A stretch of 64,000 bases of DNA from an uncultured Bacteroidota bacterium (GCA_903824665.1 CAIJXT010000008.1:26357-90356), one strand, 5' to 3'. Numbered from the stretch's first letter, positions 1-9,570 are shown. Made by a program: numbers and translations. Notes: generated by a model from the sequence alone, not told the origin.

Positions 1-108
1 CAACCTCTATAGCCGCTAAGCTTAGCAAGTTTATTAAAGATAACTGTAACCAATTCTTTAAATTCATCCGGTATTCACCATTTAATTGCAAAGCAACTAA
101 TATGTGCA

Positions 109-732
109 TCAACCATGTATGACTGGAGTCATACTACAGCAATAAACTTTCCCTTTTCGAATAGTGATTGTGCCTAATTCGTGCATATGCCTCATTGCAC
201 GAATAACCGTCTCAACTCGCAGGCAGGTCATATTGGCAATTTGTTGCCGTGTCAGTTTTATCTTACCGCATTGCGTGCAGAAATTATGTTTGTTATATTG
301 CAGATATGCTATCAATGAAGTAATGCGCTCTTCTGGCTCGTTGCAAAGTAAATCTTTCAGCATGAAAAATTTGAACCTAAGCCTTTGAGCCAACAATTTT
401 GAGAAGGAAAGCAGAAGAGCATGATTCTCTTCAAGCAATTGGTGAAACGTTGATTCATGTAGCTTAAGGATAACAGAGTCTTCTTCTGCAAAAGCTGAAG
501 CGGCATAGGGTCCGGGATCAAATAGTGGCAATTCTCCGAAAGATTCGCCAGGTTCTACCATATATTGCAGATATTCTTTTCCTTCATCATTGATGTTAGC
601 CCACTTAATCTTCCCACTGACTAATTGATGATAAAAGTTGCATCTGTTGCCCTCCATAAAAATTATTTCTCCATGAAATACTTTCTTGTAAGAAGCCCCT
701 AGCGCCAGCAATAAATCAATATCTATCATCAT
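109..732 (-). CDS. Crp/Fnr-family transcriptional regulator
   Basis: Cyclic-nucleotide-binding-like N-terminus (GEIIFMEGNRCNFYHQLVSGKIK...GESFGELPLF) and C-terminal HTH (LTRQQIANMTCLRVETVIRAMRHM). Confidence 0.9.
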   Translation of the reverse strand: MMIDIDLLLALGASYKKVFHGEIIFMEGNRCNFYHQLVSGKIKWANINDEGKEYLQYMVEPGESFGELPLFDPGPYAASAFAEEDSVILKLHESTFHQLLEENHALLLSFSKLLAQRLRFKFFMLKDLLCNEPEERITSLIAYLQYNKHNFCTQCGKIKLTRQQIANMTCLRVETVIRAMRHMHELGTITIRKGKVYCCSMTPVIHG

Positions 733-1094
733 AACTGAACAGTTGAATTATCAATAAAAATAGCCAAAGCTAAAGAATACATTAATGACGGTCGACATCC
801 AAACAGATGATGAGAATCATGTCTATTGTCTTTATCCATACACATATACTAGATATATATGCATGAATAATATATAACTTGTGTTTGCTTCTATATATAT
901 GAAAGTCGGTTGGTGATTCCACATTTTTTCATCCGTGTAATGAAATTGCAAAATAGAGGATTTTGCGAATGGCGAAACCTGTAATTTGGCAAATCATTCA
1001 GAAAATACTAGTTCCTACAATTTCAACTTATTAGCGACTTGATAAATTTTAACCAAATCATCCCATATCTGGTTCGACATTTCCCCTGTCGAGC

Positions 1095-1138
1095 CTACGA
1101 AAAAAAGGCAATCAGAAATGGTTGCCTTTTTCGTTTTT
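1095..1138. repeat. tRNA-3'-end-like plus terminator hairpin repeat, copy 1
   Basis: ctacgaaaaaaaggcaatcagaaatggttgcctttttcgtttt, identical over ~43 bp to 41792-41834; preceded by ggttcga T-loop-like sequence. Confidence 0.75.
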
Positions 1139-1243
1139 GGGTTCCTGCCCGAAGCTAATAAAAATGAGGCTGCCTCCTTTTTTATGCCAACCGGCATCGA
1201 AGACAGCCTCACCACCATTCCTATACACCCACTTAACTTTTGC

Positions 1244-2539
1244 CTACTGTGTTATGGTCACATGCTTATAAAATATTTCCCGGTCTGTCACCAGCCGTAC
1301 CACATACTGCCCTGCCGGCAAGCTCCCAATATTTACCGGGGAACCCTTTGTCCAATTTGTGGCGACCATAGCTCTGCCTACAAGATTGAAAAGGGCAACT
1401 TCCCCGGTAACTATTGCCATATCTGCTACATCAATGTTTAAAAGTTCTTGGGCTGGATTGGGGTATATGGTCATGCCTTGTCCCTTCTGTATTGTTGGCA
1501 CCATTGTTGATGGTGCTGCAGTATCCATTACCCGGTACCAGTCGCGGTAGAAAGTCTCTCCTGGTCCGCTTGCATAAGTCCAACCCGCACCCAGGTAAGC
1601 CTTGTTGCCAAACGATGCTGCCACTCCATAGCCGCGCGCCGCTCCGGGGAAGGTAGCAATCGCCGGCCCCCATGTGCCTGCTGTTGCGTCATAGGCATAA
1701 AACGTGTCGGTATATACCGTAAAGTTGAGTCCCGCCATGCCACAATACCCTTTGTTGTTCATGGTAAAGGCAATGCCACCCCTTACAGGTGAGCCGGGAT
1801 AATCGGCCTTTGCAGTCCATGTATTCGTGTCAGGGTCATAAGCATACGTTTTTTTGCTGGCAGCCGACCCTACTGTACCGCACGACACATACCCCCGCGC
1901 ACTGGTGCCTGTCCCCAGTGCAAAGGCAAACGGATCGCTTATGCCGCCAGCGGGGTATTGCGCTTTTGCTGTCCATGCATCAGTAGATGGGTTGTACTCC
2001 CACACATCTGCAGTAGCATAAGCGCCTAAATCACCACCTACTATGTACGCTTTGTTATTGACTACAAAACACGCAGCGCCATCACGGCCAGTGTCAGGAA
2101 AAGGCGTTTTTCCTACCCATGTATCCAGTGTGGGGTTGTATTCCCACAAGTCGGCAAGCGGTACAGCCCCTCCGCTGATGTCAAGGTAATTTTCAGACCC
2201 CAGGCCAATATAGCCCTTGCCACCAATAGCAAATGCAACACCTGCAGTACGATTAAGTGAGGCTGGCAGATCGGCTTTTGCAGTCCATACATTAGTAGCG
2301 GTGTCATATTCATAAAACTCACGCGAGTTGGTGAGCGACGCTATGTACCCCCCTCCCACATAAATCTTTCCGTTGATAGCAAAACACATGGCGCTTCTGC
2401 CGCCTATTACACTTGGTGTCGTCAGCGGTAAATCTGCCCTTGATGTCCACTTTATCGATTGTGCGAACGCGCCCGGCAAAACCGCAAATAAATTAATGAT
2501 CCCTAAAGCAAGTGCCCAGAATAAAAATGTTCTTCTCAT
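1244..2539 (-). CDS. Kelch-repeat secreted protein with T9SS C-terminal sorting domain
   Basis: Signal peptide; repeated GGY/AFAIGGKGYIG..LWEYNPTLDTW kelch motifs; C-terminal IYPNPAQELLNID...LPAGQYVVRLVTDREIFYKHVTI. Confidence 0.9.
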   Translation of the reverse strand: MRRTFLFWALALGIINLFAVLPGAFAQSIKWTSRADLPLTTPSVIGGRSAMCFAINGKIYVGGGYIASLTNSREFYEYDTATNVWTAKADLPASLNRTAGVAFAIGGKGYIGLGSENYLDISGGAVPLADLWEYNPTLDTWVGKTPFPDTGRDGAACFVVNNKAYIVGGDLGAYATADVWEYNPSTDAWTAKAQYPAGGISDPFAFALGTGTSARGYVSCGTVGSAASKKTYAYDPDTNTWTAKADYPGSPVRGGIAFTMNNKGYCGMAGLNFTVYTDTFYAYDATAGTWGPAIATFPGAARGYGVAASFGNKAYLGAGWTYASGPGETFYRDWYRVMDTAAPSTMVPTIQKGQGMTIYPNPAQELLNIDVADMAIVTGEVALFNLVGRAMVATNWTKGSPVNIGSLPAGQYVVRLVTDREIFYKHVTITQ

Positions 2540-2720
2540 AAAAAAATTTGTTTTTAGTTGCTACATAAGACGAGCCTACGTTTCGCGTGGTTTGCGATTT
2601 CCGGTTAACAATACTTAAGCGATACTTAAAACAAGCTTAATAACCACGGCAATACTTAAAACACTCTTAATTGGCAACCGTCTGCTGATTTTTGCAGTCT
2701 ATTTATTCGATATTTGGCAC

Positions 2721-4244
2721 ATGCGAAAGAAGCGGATATACTTATTGATGGGCGTAATCAGCACCATGCTGGTTTCGCTTATCATTATACAGGTATTGTG
2801 GTTGCTGGGTGCTGCAAAAGCCGAAAAACGCGAAAAACACTTGCGTGTCAGCACCGCACTGAATAAAGTGCGGGAACAACTTAAGGACAACAGCCTTTGT
2901 TTCGAGTCATTTGCCAAGTCATATGTGGATGTGGGCGAACGCTTCTATATGCTGCATGTACAAAAGAATGGCCAGACAGACACAGTGGTAATCTATTATG
3001 ACGAAGCGTTAACACGCGATAAAAAAGTGGGCGTATTGAATTCGATGAAATTAGGACTACCTTTTTCAATGGACATACAACTGCGTGCCTATGTTACCGC
3101 CGAAGATTCATCCCGTTTTTTGAGCAGGAAAAACGCATTTTACGAAGACCTCAAAGGAGGTACATTAAGAGAGATCATCAGAAACAAACAACCTATCGAT
3201 TCTATGTTCAGCCTGGCGGTAATCGACTCATTGATAGGGGCTAGCCTGGAACACGAAAAAGCCGACACATCATTTGGCTTCGGCCTCATCGACCTTGAAA
3301 ACAATAAGATCGCATGCCAATTGCGGATAAAAGATAGTATGGCTTTGCGGTCATCTCCACACTATTTAGCATTGTTTACAGACAACCGGTTTATGACACC
3401 CTATAAACTTGCAATAGTATTCCCGGCATCAAATTCGTTGTTTAGCATCAATTACTTACTCATCCTTTCCGTGTTGGTAATACTTTTACTTACGTTTTCA
3501 TTTTACGCATTTGTGAGTATGTACCTGAAACAAGACCAGCTATCAAAGATGAAGTCAGATTTCATACACAATCTCACACACGAATTCAACACCCCTATGG
3601 CCAACATCGCACTGGCGTTAGAAACACTAGACGGCCCCAACAAAATCTTCGATGAGAATACAAAGAAAGTGATTAACATTATTTCTGTTGAATCTGCCCG
3701 GTTGCAGGAAAATATTGAACGGTCGCTGCAAATAGCAGTCATGGATGAGGGCGGACTGCTCCTGCACAAAGAAGAGATTGATATTGTCGAACTGCTCAAT
3801 ACTGTTGTAAACGCCTACGCGTTGCAATGCGAAACATTGGGTGGCAACATTACATTCAGCTGCGCGTCAAGCCCGGTTGTTTTTGCCGACGAGACCCACC
3901 TCCTTAATTGTGTCGTAAACCTGCTGGATAACGCTATTAAGTACAGGAACGGAGCACCCGTCATAAACATTAGCGTAGAGCAAAAAGCTAACACAATTGT
4001 GATAACAATTACCGACAATGGAATAGGGATGGACAATGAAACCCAAAAGCACATTTTTGACAAATTCTACAGGGCTCATGAAGGCGACACGCACAATACC
4101 AAAGGTTTTGGATTGGGCCTTAGCTATGTAAAAGGCATAGTAACTAAGCATGGTGGAACCATAGAAGTATGGAGCAAAAAGGCAGTAGGTTCAAAATTCG
4201 TAATCACACTACCCATAACAGATGTGACTGATGGAAAAAACTAA
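2721..4244 (+). CDS. Sensor histidine kinase
   Basis: TM segments, H-box HNLTHEFNTPMANI, N-box NLLDNAIKY, G-boxes ITDNGIGM, GFGLGLSYV. Confidence 0.95.
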   Translation: MRKKRIYLLMGVISTMLVSLIIIQVLWLLGAAKAEKREKHLRVSTALNKVREQLKDNSLCFESFAKSYVDVGERFYMLHVQKNGQTDTVVIYYDEALTRDKKVGVLNSMKLGLPFSMDIQLRAYVTAEDSSRFLSRKNAFYEDLKGGTLREIIRNKQPIDSMFSLAVIDSLIGASLEHEKADTSFGFGLIDLENNKIACQLRIKDSMALRSSPHYLALFTDNRFMTPYKLAIVFPASNSLFSINYLLILSVLVILLLTFSFYAFVSMYLKQDQLSKMKSDFIHNLTHEFNTPMANIALALETLDGPNKIFDENTKKVINIISVESARLQENIERSLQIAVMDEGGLLLHKEEIDIVELLNTVVNAYALQCETLGGNITFSCASSPVVFADETHLLNCVVNLLDNAIKYRNGAPVINISVEQKANTIVITITDNGIGMDNETQKHIFDKFYRAHEGDTHNTKGFGLGLSYVKGIVTKHGGTIEVWSKKAVGSKFVITLPITDVTDGKN

Positions 4245-4959
4245 TCAGGAAAAAATTCACATCCTTCTTGTCGAGGATGATGTAAATCTGGGTTACCTGC
4301 TGGTCGAGAACCTTCATGCCAAAGGCATAGACGTTACACTAGCCAAAACAGGCAGGGAGGGAATTGAAGCCATAATGAAGGGTGGCTTCGATTTGTGTAT
4401 ACTGGACGTTATGCTGCCCGAAATCGATGGTTTCAAATTGGCCGCACGCCTCAGGTCTTTACATCCATCCATTCCGTTCATCTTCCTGTCGGCACGCATG
4501 CTGGAGGCCGATAGGATCAACGGATTTGAAACAGGAGCCGACGACTATGTCACCAAACCGTTCAGCTTCAAAGAATTATTCTACCGCATATTGGTGATAC
4601 TCAAACGCAGGAACATTGCTATTCTACCCGCCGATCCAATGCAGGTATCGGCAGGCAATGCCGTCTTAAATACAAAAGAGCGTATACTATCTGTAAATGG
4701 TGTAGCCAAAAAACTGAGCCGCAGAGAGGCTGACGTATTATCGAAACTGATGCAGCAACCCGGCAAATATGTGAGCAGGAGCGAAATACTGAAACAAGTA
4801 TGGGGTAATGACGATTACTTCACAGCAAAAAGCATGGATGTATATCTAACCCGTATCCGCAAACTGCTAAAGGATGATCCGTCCCTCGAAATCGAAAACC
4901 TTTATGGCTCTGGTTACCGGATAAGGACAAATGAATCAAATGAAAGTACAGCACCCTGA
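4231..4959 (+). CDS. OmpR/PhoB-family response regulator
   Basis: Receiver domain (LLVEDDVNLG...CILDVMLP...GADDYVTKPF) and winged-helix DNA-binding domain; overlaps kinase by 14 bp. Confidence 0.95.
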   Translation: MEKTNQEKIHILLVEDDVNLGYLLVENLHAKGIDVTLAKTGREGIEAIMKGGFDLCILDVMLPEIDGFKLAARLRSLHPSIPFIFLSARMLEADRINGFETGADDYVTKPFSFKELFYRILVILKRRNIAILPADPMQVSAGNAVLNTKERILSVNGVAKKLSRREADVLSKLMQQPGKYVSRSEILKQVWGNDDYFTAKSMDVYLTRIRKLLKDDPSLEIENLYGSGYRIRTNESNESTAP

Positions 4960-5024
4960 TTGTATTCCATGAGTACTGTCAAATAACCTTACCAATCCGC
5001 TTTTGGAAAGCGGTTTCAGGGGCT

Positions 5025-5083
5025 TGGCGTTTGCAACGCTACCATTCACGGAGGATTGACGGGTTCGATTCCCGTACATGCTA
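5025..5083 (+). pseudogene. tRNA 3'-half-like sequence (anticodon-stem-like hairpin, T-arm, acceptor 3' strand); candidate left attachment site of element A
   Basis: TGGCG-TTTGCAA-CGCTA hairpin, ACGGG-TTCGATT-CCCGT T-arm, then ACATGCTA; no matching 5' acceptor AGCATGT found upstream. Confidence 0.45.
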
Positions 5084-6602
5084 CGGAAAGGGAAGAAGGG
5101 TCGAAATTATTCGACCCTTTCCCTTTTTTTTGCGTGAAATCCTTTGTGGCATTGATAAGTAGCGGAAGAACGCCGCTCTCAGGATTGGTTCGAAGTTCCT
5201 TATTTTCAAAAACTATCTTTTCAGGGAACATCGAACCAATAATTTGATGTTTTGCCTCCAAACTCGCTTCAGTAAAGAGTTTCGTCATATTACTCAAAAA
5301 ATAAAACCCAAATTCCATTACCTCCTGCTCTTCCGGGTTTTTCTCGTTTAGATTGATTTGCTTTCTTATTAAGCGTTCGATTTCAGGTTCCAATCTCGAC
5401 TTAATACTGCGATACTCGCCAGCATCCAAGGCTCCATCTAACATGAGAGTTTGAGCATTCTGTAGCCTATTGCGGTAGGTTTCAATTTCCCGATCTACTT
5501 TCTCAACTTCAAGCGATTGGTCTTTATTGTTCTTTTTGTAGTGATCAGTAGTAATATGTTTTAACGTTTGCAACAACTTCTTATTACCACTGATTTGATT
5601 TAATAGCCCATAGAACAAGTCATTGGCAATTGGTGCTTTAAAACGCTCTGTACAGCCATCAAAACAATGATAGTAATAATATTTACCACCGTTGCCTTTT
5701 GAGCCACTACCCGTTAAAGTCTTACCACATTTAGCGCATTTTAGGAAACCTCGCAAAGGCAATTCTTCCTGTTTGCTGTTATGGGTCGGAAATCCCAATC
5801 TCTTCCTTCCCAATATAACATCCTGTACAGCATAAAATAAAGCATCAGAGATAATGGGCTCATGTTTGCCCAGCACAATTGTTGCTTCTTCATCTTTATA
5901 GGGTGGAACTACTATCTTGCCAATATAAATGGGGTTGCGAACCATATGCCAAAATACGTTCCTGCTTATCTTCAAACCTTTGGCATTGGCTAATTTTCTT
6001 GCTGCTTCGATGTTATACTGCCCGGTTGCCATCTGCTCAAAAGCGAACTTAACCAATGGAGCATCTTTACTCGGTAAAATGCAAGGTCGGTTGGCTTCGT
6101 CCCTTCTATTAATAAAACCCTTGGGTGCCTGCCCCATCCACCTGCCATCTTTTAACGCCCGTCTCATTCCGGCAATAACATTGAGCGATCTTCTGTCATT
6201 CTCCACCTCGGGTGTTGTAAGATAAACTGCCAGCATTATTTTGTTCTCCGGCACACTCATATCCAACGGCTGTTCAATCGCTTGCGGCTCTATCATCAAT
6301 TTCCCAAGCACACTAATCATGTTGTATGCTTCAGGTGCGTTTCGTGAAAACCTGTCCCATTTCAGAAATAACAGTAAGTCGGCATATCTCTTGTTCTTTT
6401 TCAGGAACTCCAGCATTTTCCTGAACTCTGGCCTTTCAAAGGTCTTAGCTGAGTGATCTTCTTTGTACAGTGCAACTACTTCTATGCCATTGATGGCACA
6501 GTGATTACGCAGCCGCTCTTCCTGGTGCCGTAAACTGTGTCCTTTTTCAGCTTGCTCGTCTGTACTCACCCTGATGTATAGGATAGCTTTCTTCTGTCTC
6601 AT
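5046..6602 (-). CDS. Large serine recombinase / integrase (element A)
   Basis: YIRVSTDEQAEKGHSL resolvase N-terminus, recombinase domain, Zn-ribbon (CAKCGKTL), coiled coil; C-terminus TGIEPVNPP reads through the tRNA-like T-arm. Confidence 0.95.
   Translation of the reverse strand: MRQKKAILYIRVSTDEQAEKGHSLRHQEERLRNHCAINGIEVVALYKEDHSAKTFERPEFRKMLEFLKKNKRYADLLLFLKWDRFSRNAPEAYNMISVLGKLMIEPQAIEQPLDMSVPENKIMLAVYLTTPEVENDRRSLNVIAGMRRALKDGRWMGQAPKGFINRRDEANRPCILPSKDAPLVKFAFEQMATGQYNIEAARKLANAKGLKISRNVFWHMVRNPIYIGKIVVPPYKDEEATIVLGKHEPIISDALFYAVQDVILGRKRLGFPTHNSKQEELPLRGFLKCAKCGKTLTGSGSKGNGGKYYYYHCFDGCTERFKAPIANDLFYGLLNQISGNKKLLQTLKHITTDHYKKNNKDQSLEVEKVDREIETYRNRLQNAQTLMLDGALDAGEYRSIKSRLEPEIERLIRKQINLNEKNPEEQEVMEFGFYFLSNMTKLFTEASLEAKHQIIGSMFPEKIVFENKELRTNPESGVLPLLINATKDFTQKKGKGSNNFDPSSLSVACTGIEPVNPP
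5096..5131 (+). terminator. Hairpin plus T-run directly after the tRNA-like sequence
   Basis: aagggtcgaa-loop-ttcgaccctt followed by ccctttttttt. Confidence 0.6.
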
Positions 6603-6825
6603 TCTTAATGGGGTTTAAATTAATAATGTTGTTTCCCTTTATCTTTTTGGAAGCATCAAAAATTACATCTGCCAATACATACACCCACTCCCTCATTTTC
6701 AGCAATTGCTCATCCGTATATGTATTTTCTTTATCATTCCAGATACTTCTCATTACTTCTAAAGATACCTTATCTGTAAAAGCATCTACTCTAAATTTCT
6801 CAGGCTTTAACGCTTTGCAACTCAT
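6547..6825 (-). CDS. Small protein upstream of and overlapping the serine recombinase; possible accessory/directionality factor
   Basis: 56-bp overlap with recombinase; contains YTDEQLLKMREWVYVLADVIFDASKK, similar to element B 82-aa protein (YTDEQVNELIDTIKKYTRFIYNVVSKRQ). Confidence 0.6.
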   Translation of the reverse strand: MSCKALKPEKFRVDAFTDKVSLEVMRSIWNDKENTYTDEQLLKMREWVYVLADVIFDASKKIKGNNIINLNPIKNETEESYPIHQGEYRRAS

Positions 6826-6870
6826 AAAATTAATATTTCGTGCAAAGTATCCTGTCTTAAAAAACTGCTT

Positions 6871-6916
6871 TCCCGATCAGGATCGATTTTCCCCGATCAG
6901 TACAAATTTTCCCCGA
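6871..6916 (-). repeat. Iteron array (left copy, inverted relative to right copy)
   Basis: Reverse strand reads tcggggaaaatttgtactga tcggggaaaatcgatcctga tcggga (20-bp period). Confidence 0.85.
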
Positions 6917-6927
6917 TTTCAAAAAAA

Positions 6928-7143
6928 TCAGGCAGCATCCATCTCATTTGGTTCGCCAATTTTGTCAAAAATGATTTCTACTTGCTTTATTGTGTAAAAC
7001 CTACCTTTTTTATCTCCGATGAAAGAAGAAAATGGTTGAAGCCAGATCTTTACGGTTCTGGGCTTAACTTCATATAGTGCAGCGAGTTCTTTCAGTGAAT
7101 AGGGCCGCAACGGGATTGTTTTATTCTTGGATATAGTGTCCAT
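6928..7143 (-). CDS. Small HTH DNA-binding protein (paralogue of 9276-9500)
   Basis: IPLRPYSLKELAALYEVKPRTVKIWLQPFSSFIGDKKGRFYTIKQVEIIFDKIGEP. Confidence 0.8.
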   Translation of the reverse strand: MDTISKNKTIPLRPYSLKELAALYEVKPRTVKIWLQPFSSFIGDKKGRFYTIKQVEIIFDKIGEPNEMDAA

Positions 7144-7223
7144 ACCAAACTGTTTAACTGTTAATACGCTTATGTCTTGATTTCATCTTCGTTGTGGAGT
7201 TGTGAGATAGTAGTTTCGTGATA

Positions 7224-8246
7224 TTAATTGTAACGTGTTGTAAATTCATCCATATTTAGATGAAACAGGGAAGCCACCCCTTTATCATTCAGCTTCTGTT
7301 TAGTTTTTAATTCTTTGATCCATTTTTTTACCAATGATTCTCTCTCAATCGGGACATCAAGTTCTTTGGGTTCCCTCCTACGCATCTTTTGCTCATTAAA
7401 TTGCTGTAATAAGTACCGCTTCTGATTGGGTGTGAGGTAGCCGAGGTCATCAGCACGATATAATAAAGATATCATCGACACTTTCCATTTGCGCTTTAAC
7501 TCCCCAAGTAATGGCAGCGTTACACCATTCTCAAAATCACCCCTGATGGCTGCTTCCGGCATCAGGAACTCAGATGCGAAAAGGTTTGCCTCATGCGCAA
7601 CGTCCCTTTCCCAATCTACACTAGTTGAAGTGTGCATAACAAGATGCCCTAATTGAAATGCCAATGAAAACCGTTGACGGTCGCCAAGCAAAGTATTATT
7701 GTAAATAATGATCGGCTGCAAGTCATCGGTTAGCACACAACGGCTATCAACACGCTCTGTACCAAAATCAAAACTTGTGACAACAATTCCTTTGCTTTCA
7801 AACAATTCAACAATTTTCTCAATTATAGGACTATCAACCTTCCATGCCTTCCGTATTTTCTTTGCAATAGTGGCTGGCGTGTTTTTATCGTTAACCTCGA
7901 ATGACGGTAAATCTGACTTCCTTATGTTTAATTCAGATAATAATCGCTGAATATGCAATCTTACGATATTTACATTAGCGTTTAACGGTGTAAGTAGTTT
8001 CTGTGCAACACTATCTCTTTTACGGTAATTCAAATGTTCAGGGTAAATATCATTCTCCTGATTAAAAAAGGAAACGGGAAAATTTGTTTCCTCAGCAATT
8101 AGCCCAATAGCTTCATCGCTGGTGTTCAGATCACCCTTCTCCATTTTACTTAATGTGGTATTTGCCACACCTATCTTCTCTGCTAATTCCAGTTGGGTGA
8201 TCCCCCTCGCCTCTCTCGCTAAAACAATCATGCTCTTGTTTATCAT
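7224..8246 (-). CDS. XRE-family HTH plus ImmA/IrrE-type metallopeptidase repressor
   Basis: ARGITQLELAEKIGVANTTLSKMEKGD HTH; FQLGHLVMHTS..E..ANLFASEFLMP (HExxH-like region degenerate to QLGHL, still ImmA-like). Confidence 0.9.
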   Translation of the reverse strand: MINKSMIVLAREARGITQLELAEKIGVANTTLSKMEKGDLNTSDEAIGLIAEETNFPVSFFNQENDIYPEHLNYRKRDSVAQKLLTPLNANVNIVRLHIQRLLSELNIRKSDLPSFEVNDKNTPATIAKKIRKAWKVDSPIIEKIVELFESKGIVVTSFDFGTERVDSRCVLTDDLQPIIIYNNTLLGDRQRFSLAFQLGHLVMHTSTSVDWERDVAHEANLFASEFLMPEAAIRGDFENGVTLPLLGELKRKWKVSMISLLYRADDLGYLTPNQKRYLLQQFNEQKMRRREPKELDVPIERESLVKKWIKELKTKQKLNDKGVASLFHLNMDEFTTRYN

Positions 8247-8537
8247 ATCATCTTCTTTTCTCTTTTCGGGACAAATCTAAAAAACAATTTGTAATTTGCC
8301 CAATTTATTTTCCTAATTGTTTTCCGTTTTATTATTCTGATACTGAGCGCATCGCAATAAGTTGTGCGAAAATTGGCATTTTCACGAAAAACCGAACTGC
8401 CGTGAATAATACCTTACATTTTCAAACATTTTCAAACGCCCCGCGAATCCCCCACGAACCCATTTCGAATCCTGAAATCGTGATTTCGTCTCCCCCTGGT
8501 ACATCTTACAGCTACTTTTTCGATCAAAAAATTGCAC

Positions 8538-8655
8538 AAACGTTTAAAAAAATGCAACAACATGCACAAACTGTCAACTTTTGTCAAAAAAGTGCAGAAA
8601 ATGCTACAAACGTTTAAAAAGTATCAATTTTATTCAATCTTGTTGAGAAACGTTT
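8538..8655. promoter_or_regulatory. Candidate triple operator between repressor and rightward operon
   Basis: Perfect palindrome AAACGTTT three times at 8538-8545, 8608-8615, 8648-8655 in the divergent intergenic region. Confidence 0.6.
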
Positions 8656-8724
8656 AGAAAGTGTTAGAAACAGGAAAGTGCCACTTTGCGGTGATAGCAT
8701 CTTTGTGTCGCAAAACAAAGAAAT

Positions 8725-9273
8725 ATGCGCACAGCAAAGATTATAGACCTCGTACCTCACTCACAACCTGGCCGCAAAAGGCAGGTAGTCGCCATTGATA
8801 AACTTTCCAATGCCGCATGGAATTTCGCCCATACCATTTTATGGCCGCAGCAAACATTCTGCAAAGAAGATCTGAACGGGACATTGGAATCTATTCAGTC
8901 TTACTTTGAGTTGTCAACGGATAAGAAAAAAGCGTTTACCAGCTTTTGCGAACGTATTATACTTACAGACCGATACGTTTCCGCCCGTCCTGAAAGATAT
9001 GTCCCCAACCCCTCCGTGTGGTTCAACAGAAATTATGAATTCGGTTTTGCAGGAACTAAAAGCTGGTATCAGCGGTTACAACTACAACGAGAAGAAATAC
9101 CCGGCTATTTGCAACAAAGCTCCGTTATCGCCAGTTGCTACCTTGACTATTCGCTAAAGCCCTCTGCCAAAGTATTTACCCGGTGCCGGAAGAAGCTGCT
9201 TGAATTGAAAGCAAACAAGCTACTTCAATACTTCTACAATTCTATTATTCATCTCAACTACTCAATACAATAA
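8725..9273 (+). CDS. Hypothetical protein, first gene of rightward operon of element A
   Basis: 182-aa ORF, 3 bp upstream of HTH gene start. Confidence 0.7.
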   Translation: MRTAKIIDLVPHSQPGRKRQVVAIDKLSNAAWNFAHTILWPQQTFCKEDLNGTLESIQSYFELSTDKKKAFTSFCERIILTDRYVSARPERYVPNPSVWFNRNYEFGFAGTKSWYQRLQLQREEIPGYLQQSSVIASCYLDYSLKPSAKVFTRCRKKLLELKANKLLQYFYNSIIHLNYSIQ

Positions 9274-9275
9274 TA

Positions 9276-9500
9276 ATGAGCAAGACAATCAACACAATTG
9301 CTGCTACAAGTATTCCGCTACAACCCTACACGCCTTTGCAGCTTAGTGCCATGTATCTGGTAAGCAAAAAGACATTTAATAAATGGTTGCAGCCATTTGC
9401 TGAAGAAATCGGTGAGCGGAAAGGACACTTTTTTACCGTCAATCAGGTGCAGACAATTATTGAAAAAATTGGTTTTCCTGGCACTTTAATCGCTGAATAG
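9276..9500 (+). CDS. Small HTH DNA-binding protein (paralogue of 6928-7143)
   Basis: IPLQPYTPLQLSAMYLVSKKTFNKWLQPFAEEIGERKGHFFTVNQVQTIIEKIGFP. Confidence 0.8.
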   Translation: MSKTINTIAATSIPLQPYTPLQLSAMYLVSKKTFNKWLQPFAEEIGERKGHFFTVNQVQTIIEKIGFPGTLIAE

Positions 9501-9510
9501 CATAAGTAAA

Positions 9511-9570
9511 TCGGGGAAAATTTGTCCTGATCGGGGAGATTTTGTCCTGATCGGGGAATATCGCTCCTGA
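9511..9570 (+). repeat. Iteron array (right copy), 3 x 20 bp
   Basis: tcggggaaaatttgtcctga tcggggagattttgtcctga tcggggaatatcgctcctga. Confidence 0.9.

Noticed and set aside
4997-5013. Rho-independent terminator after the response regulator
   Set aside because: ccgcttt-tgg-aaagcgg is a good hairpin but lacks a clear T-run, so not called.
5025-5083. Complete tRNA gene at the left end of element A
   Set aside because: T-arm and an anticodon-like hairpin are present but there is no matching 5' acceptor strand or clear D-arm; the spacing between hairpin and T-arm is also long. Kept only as a tRNA-like 3' half.
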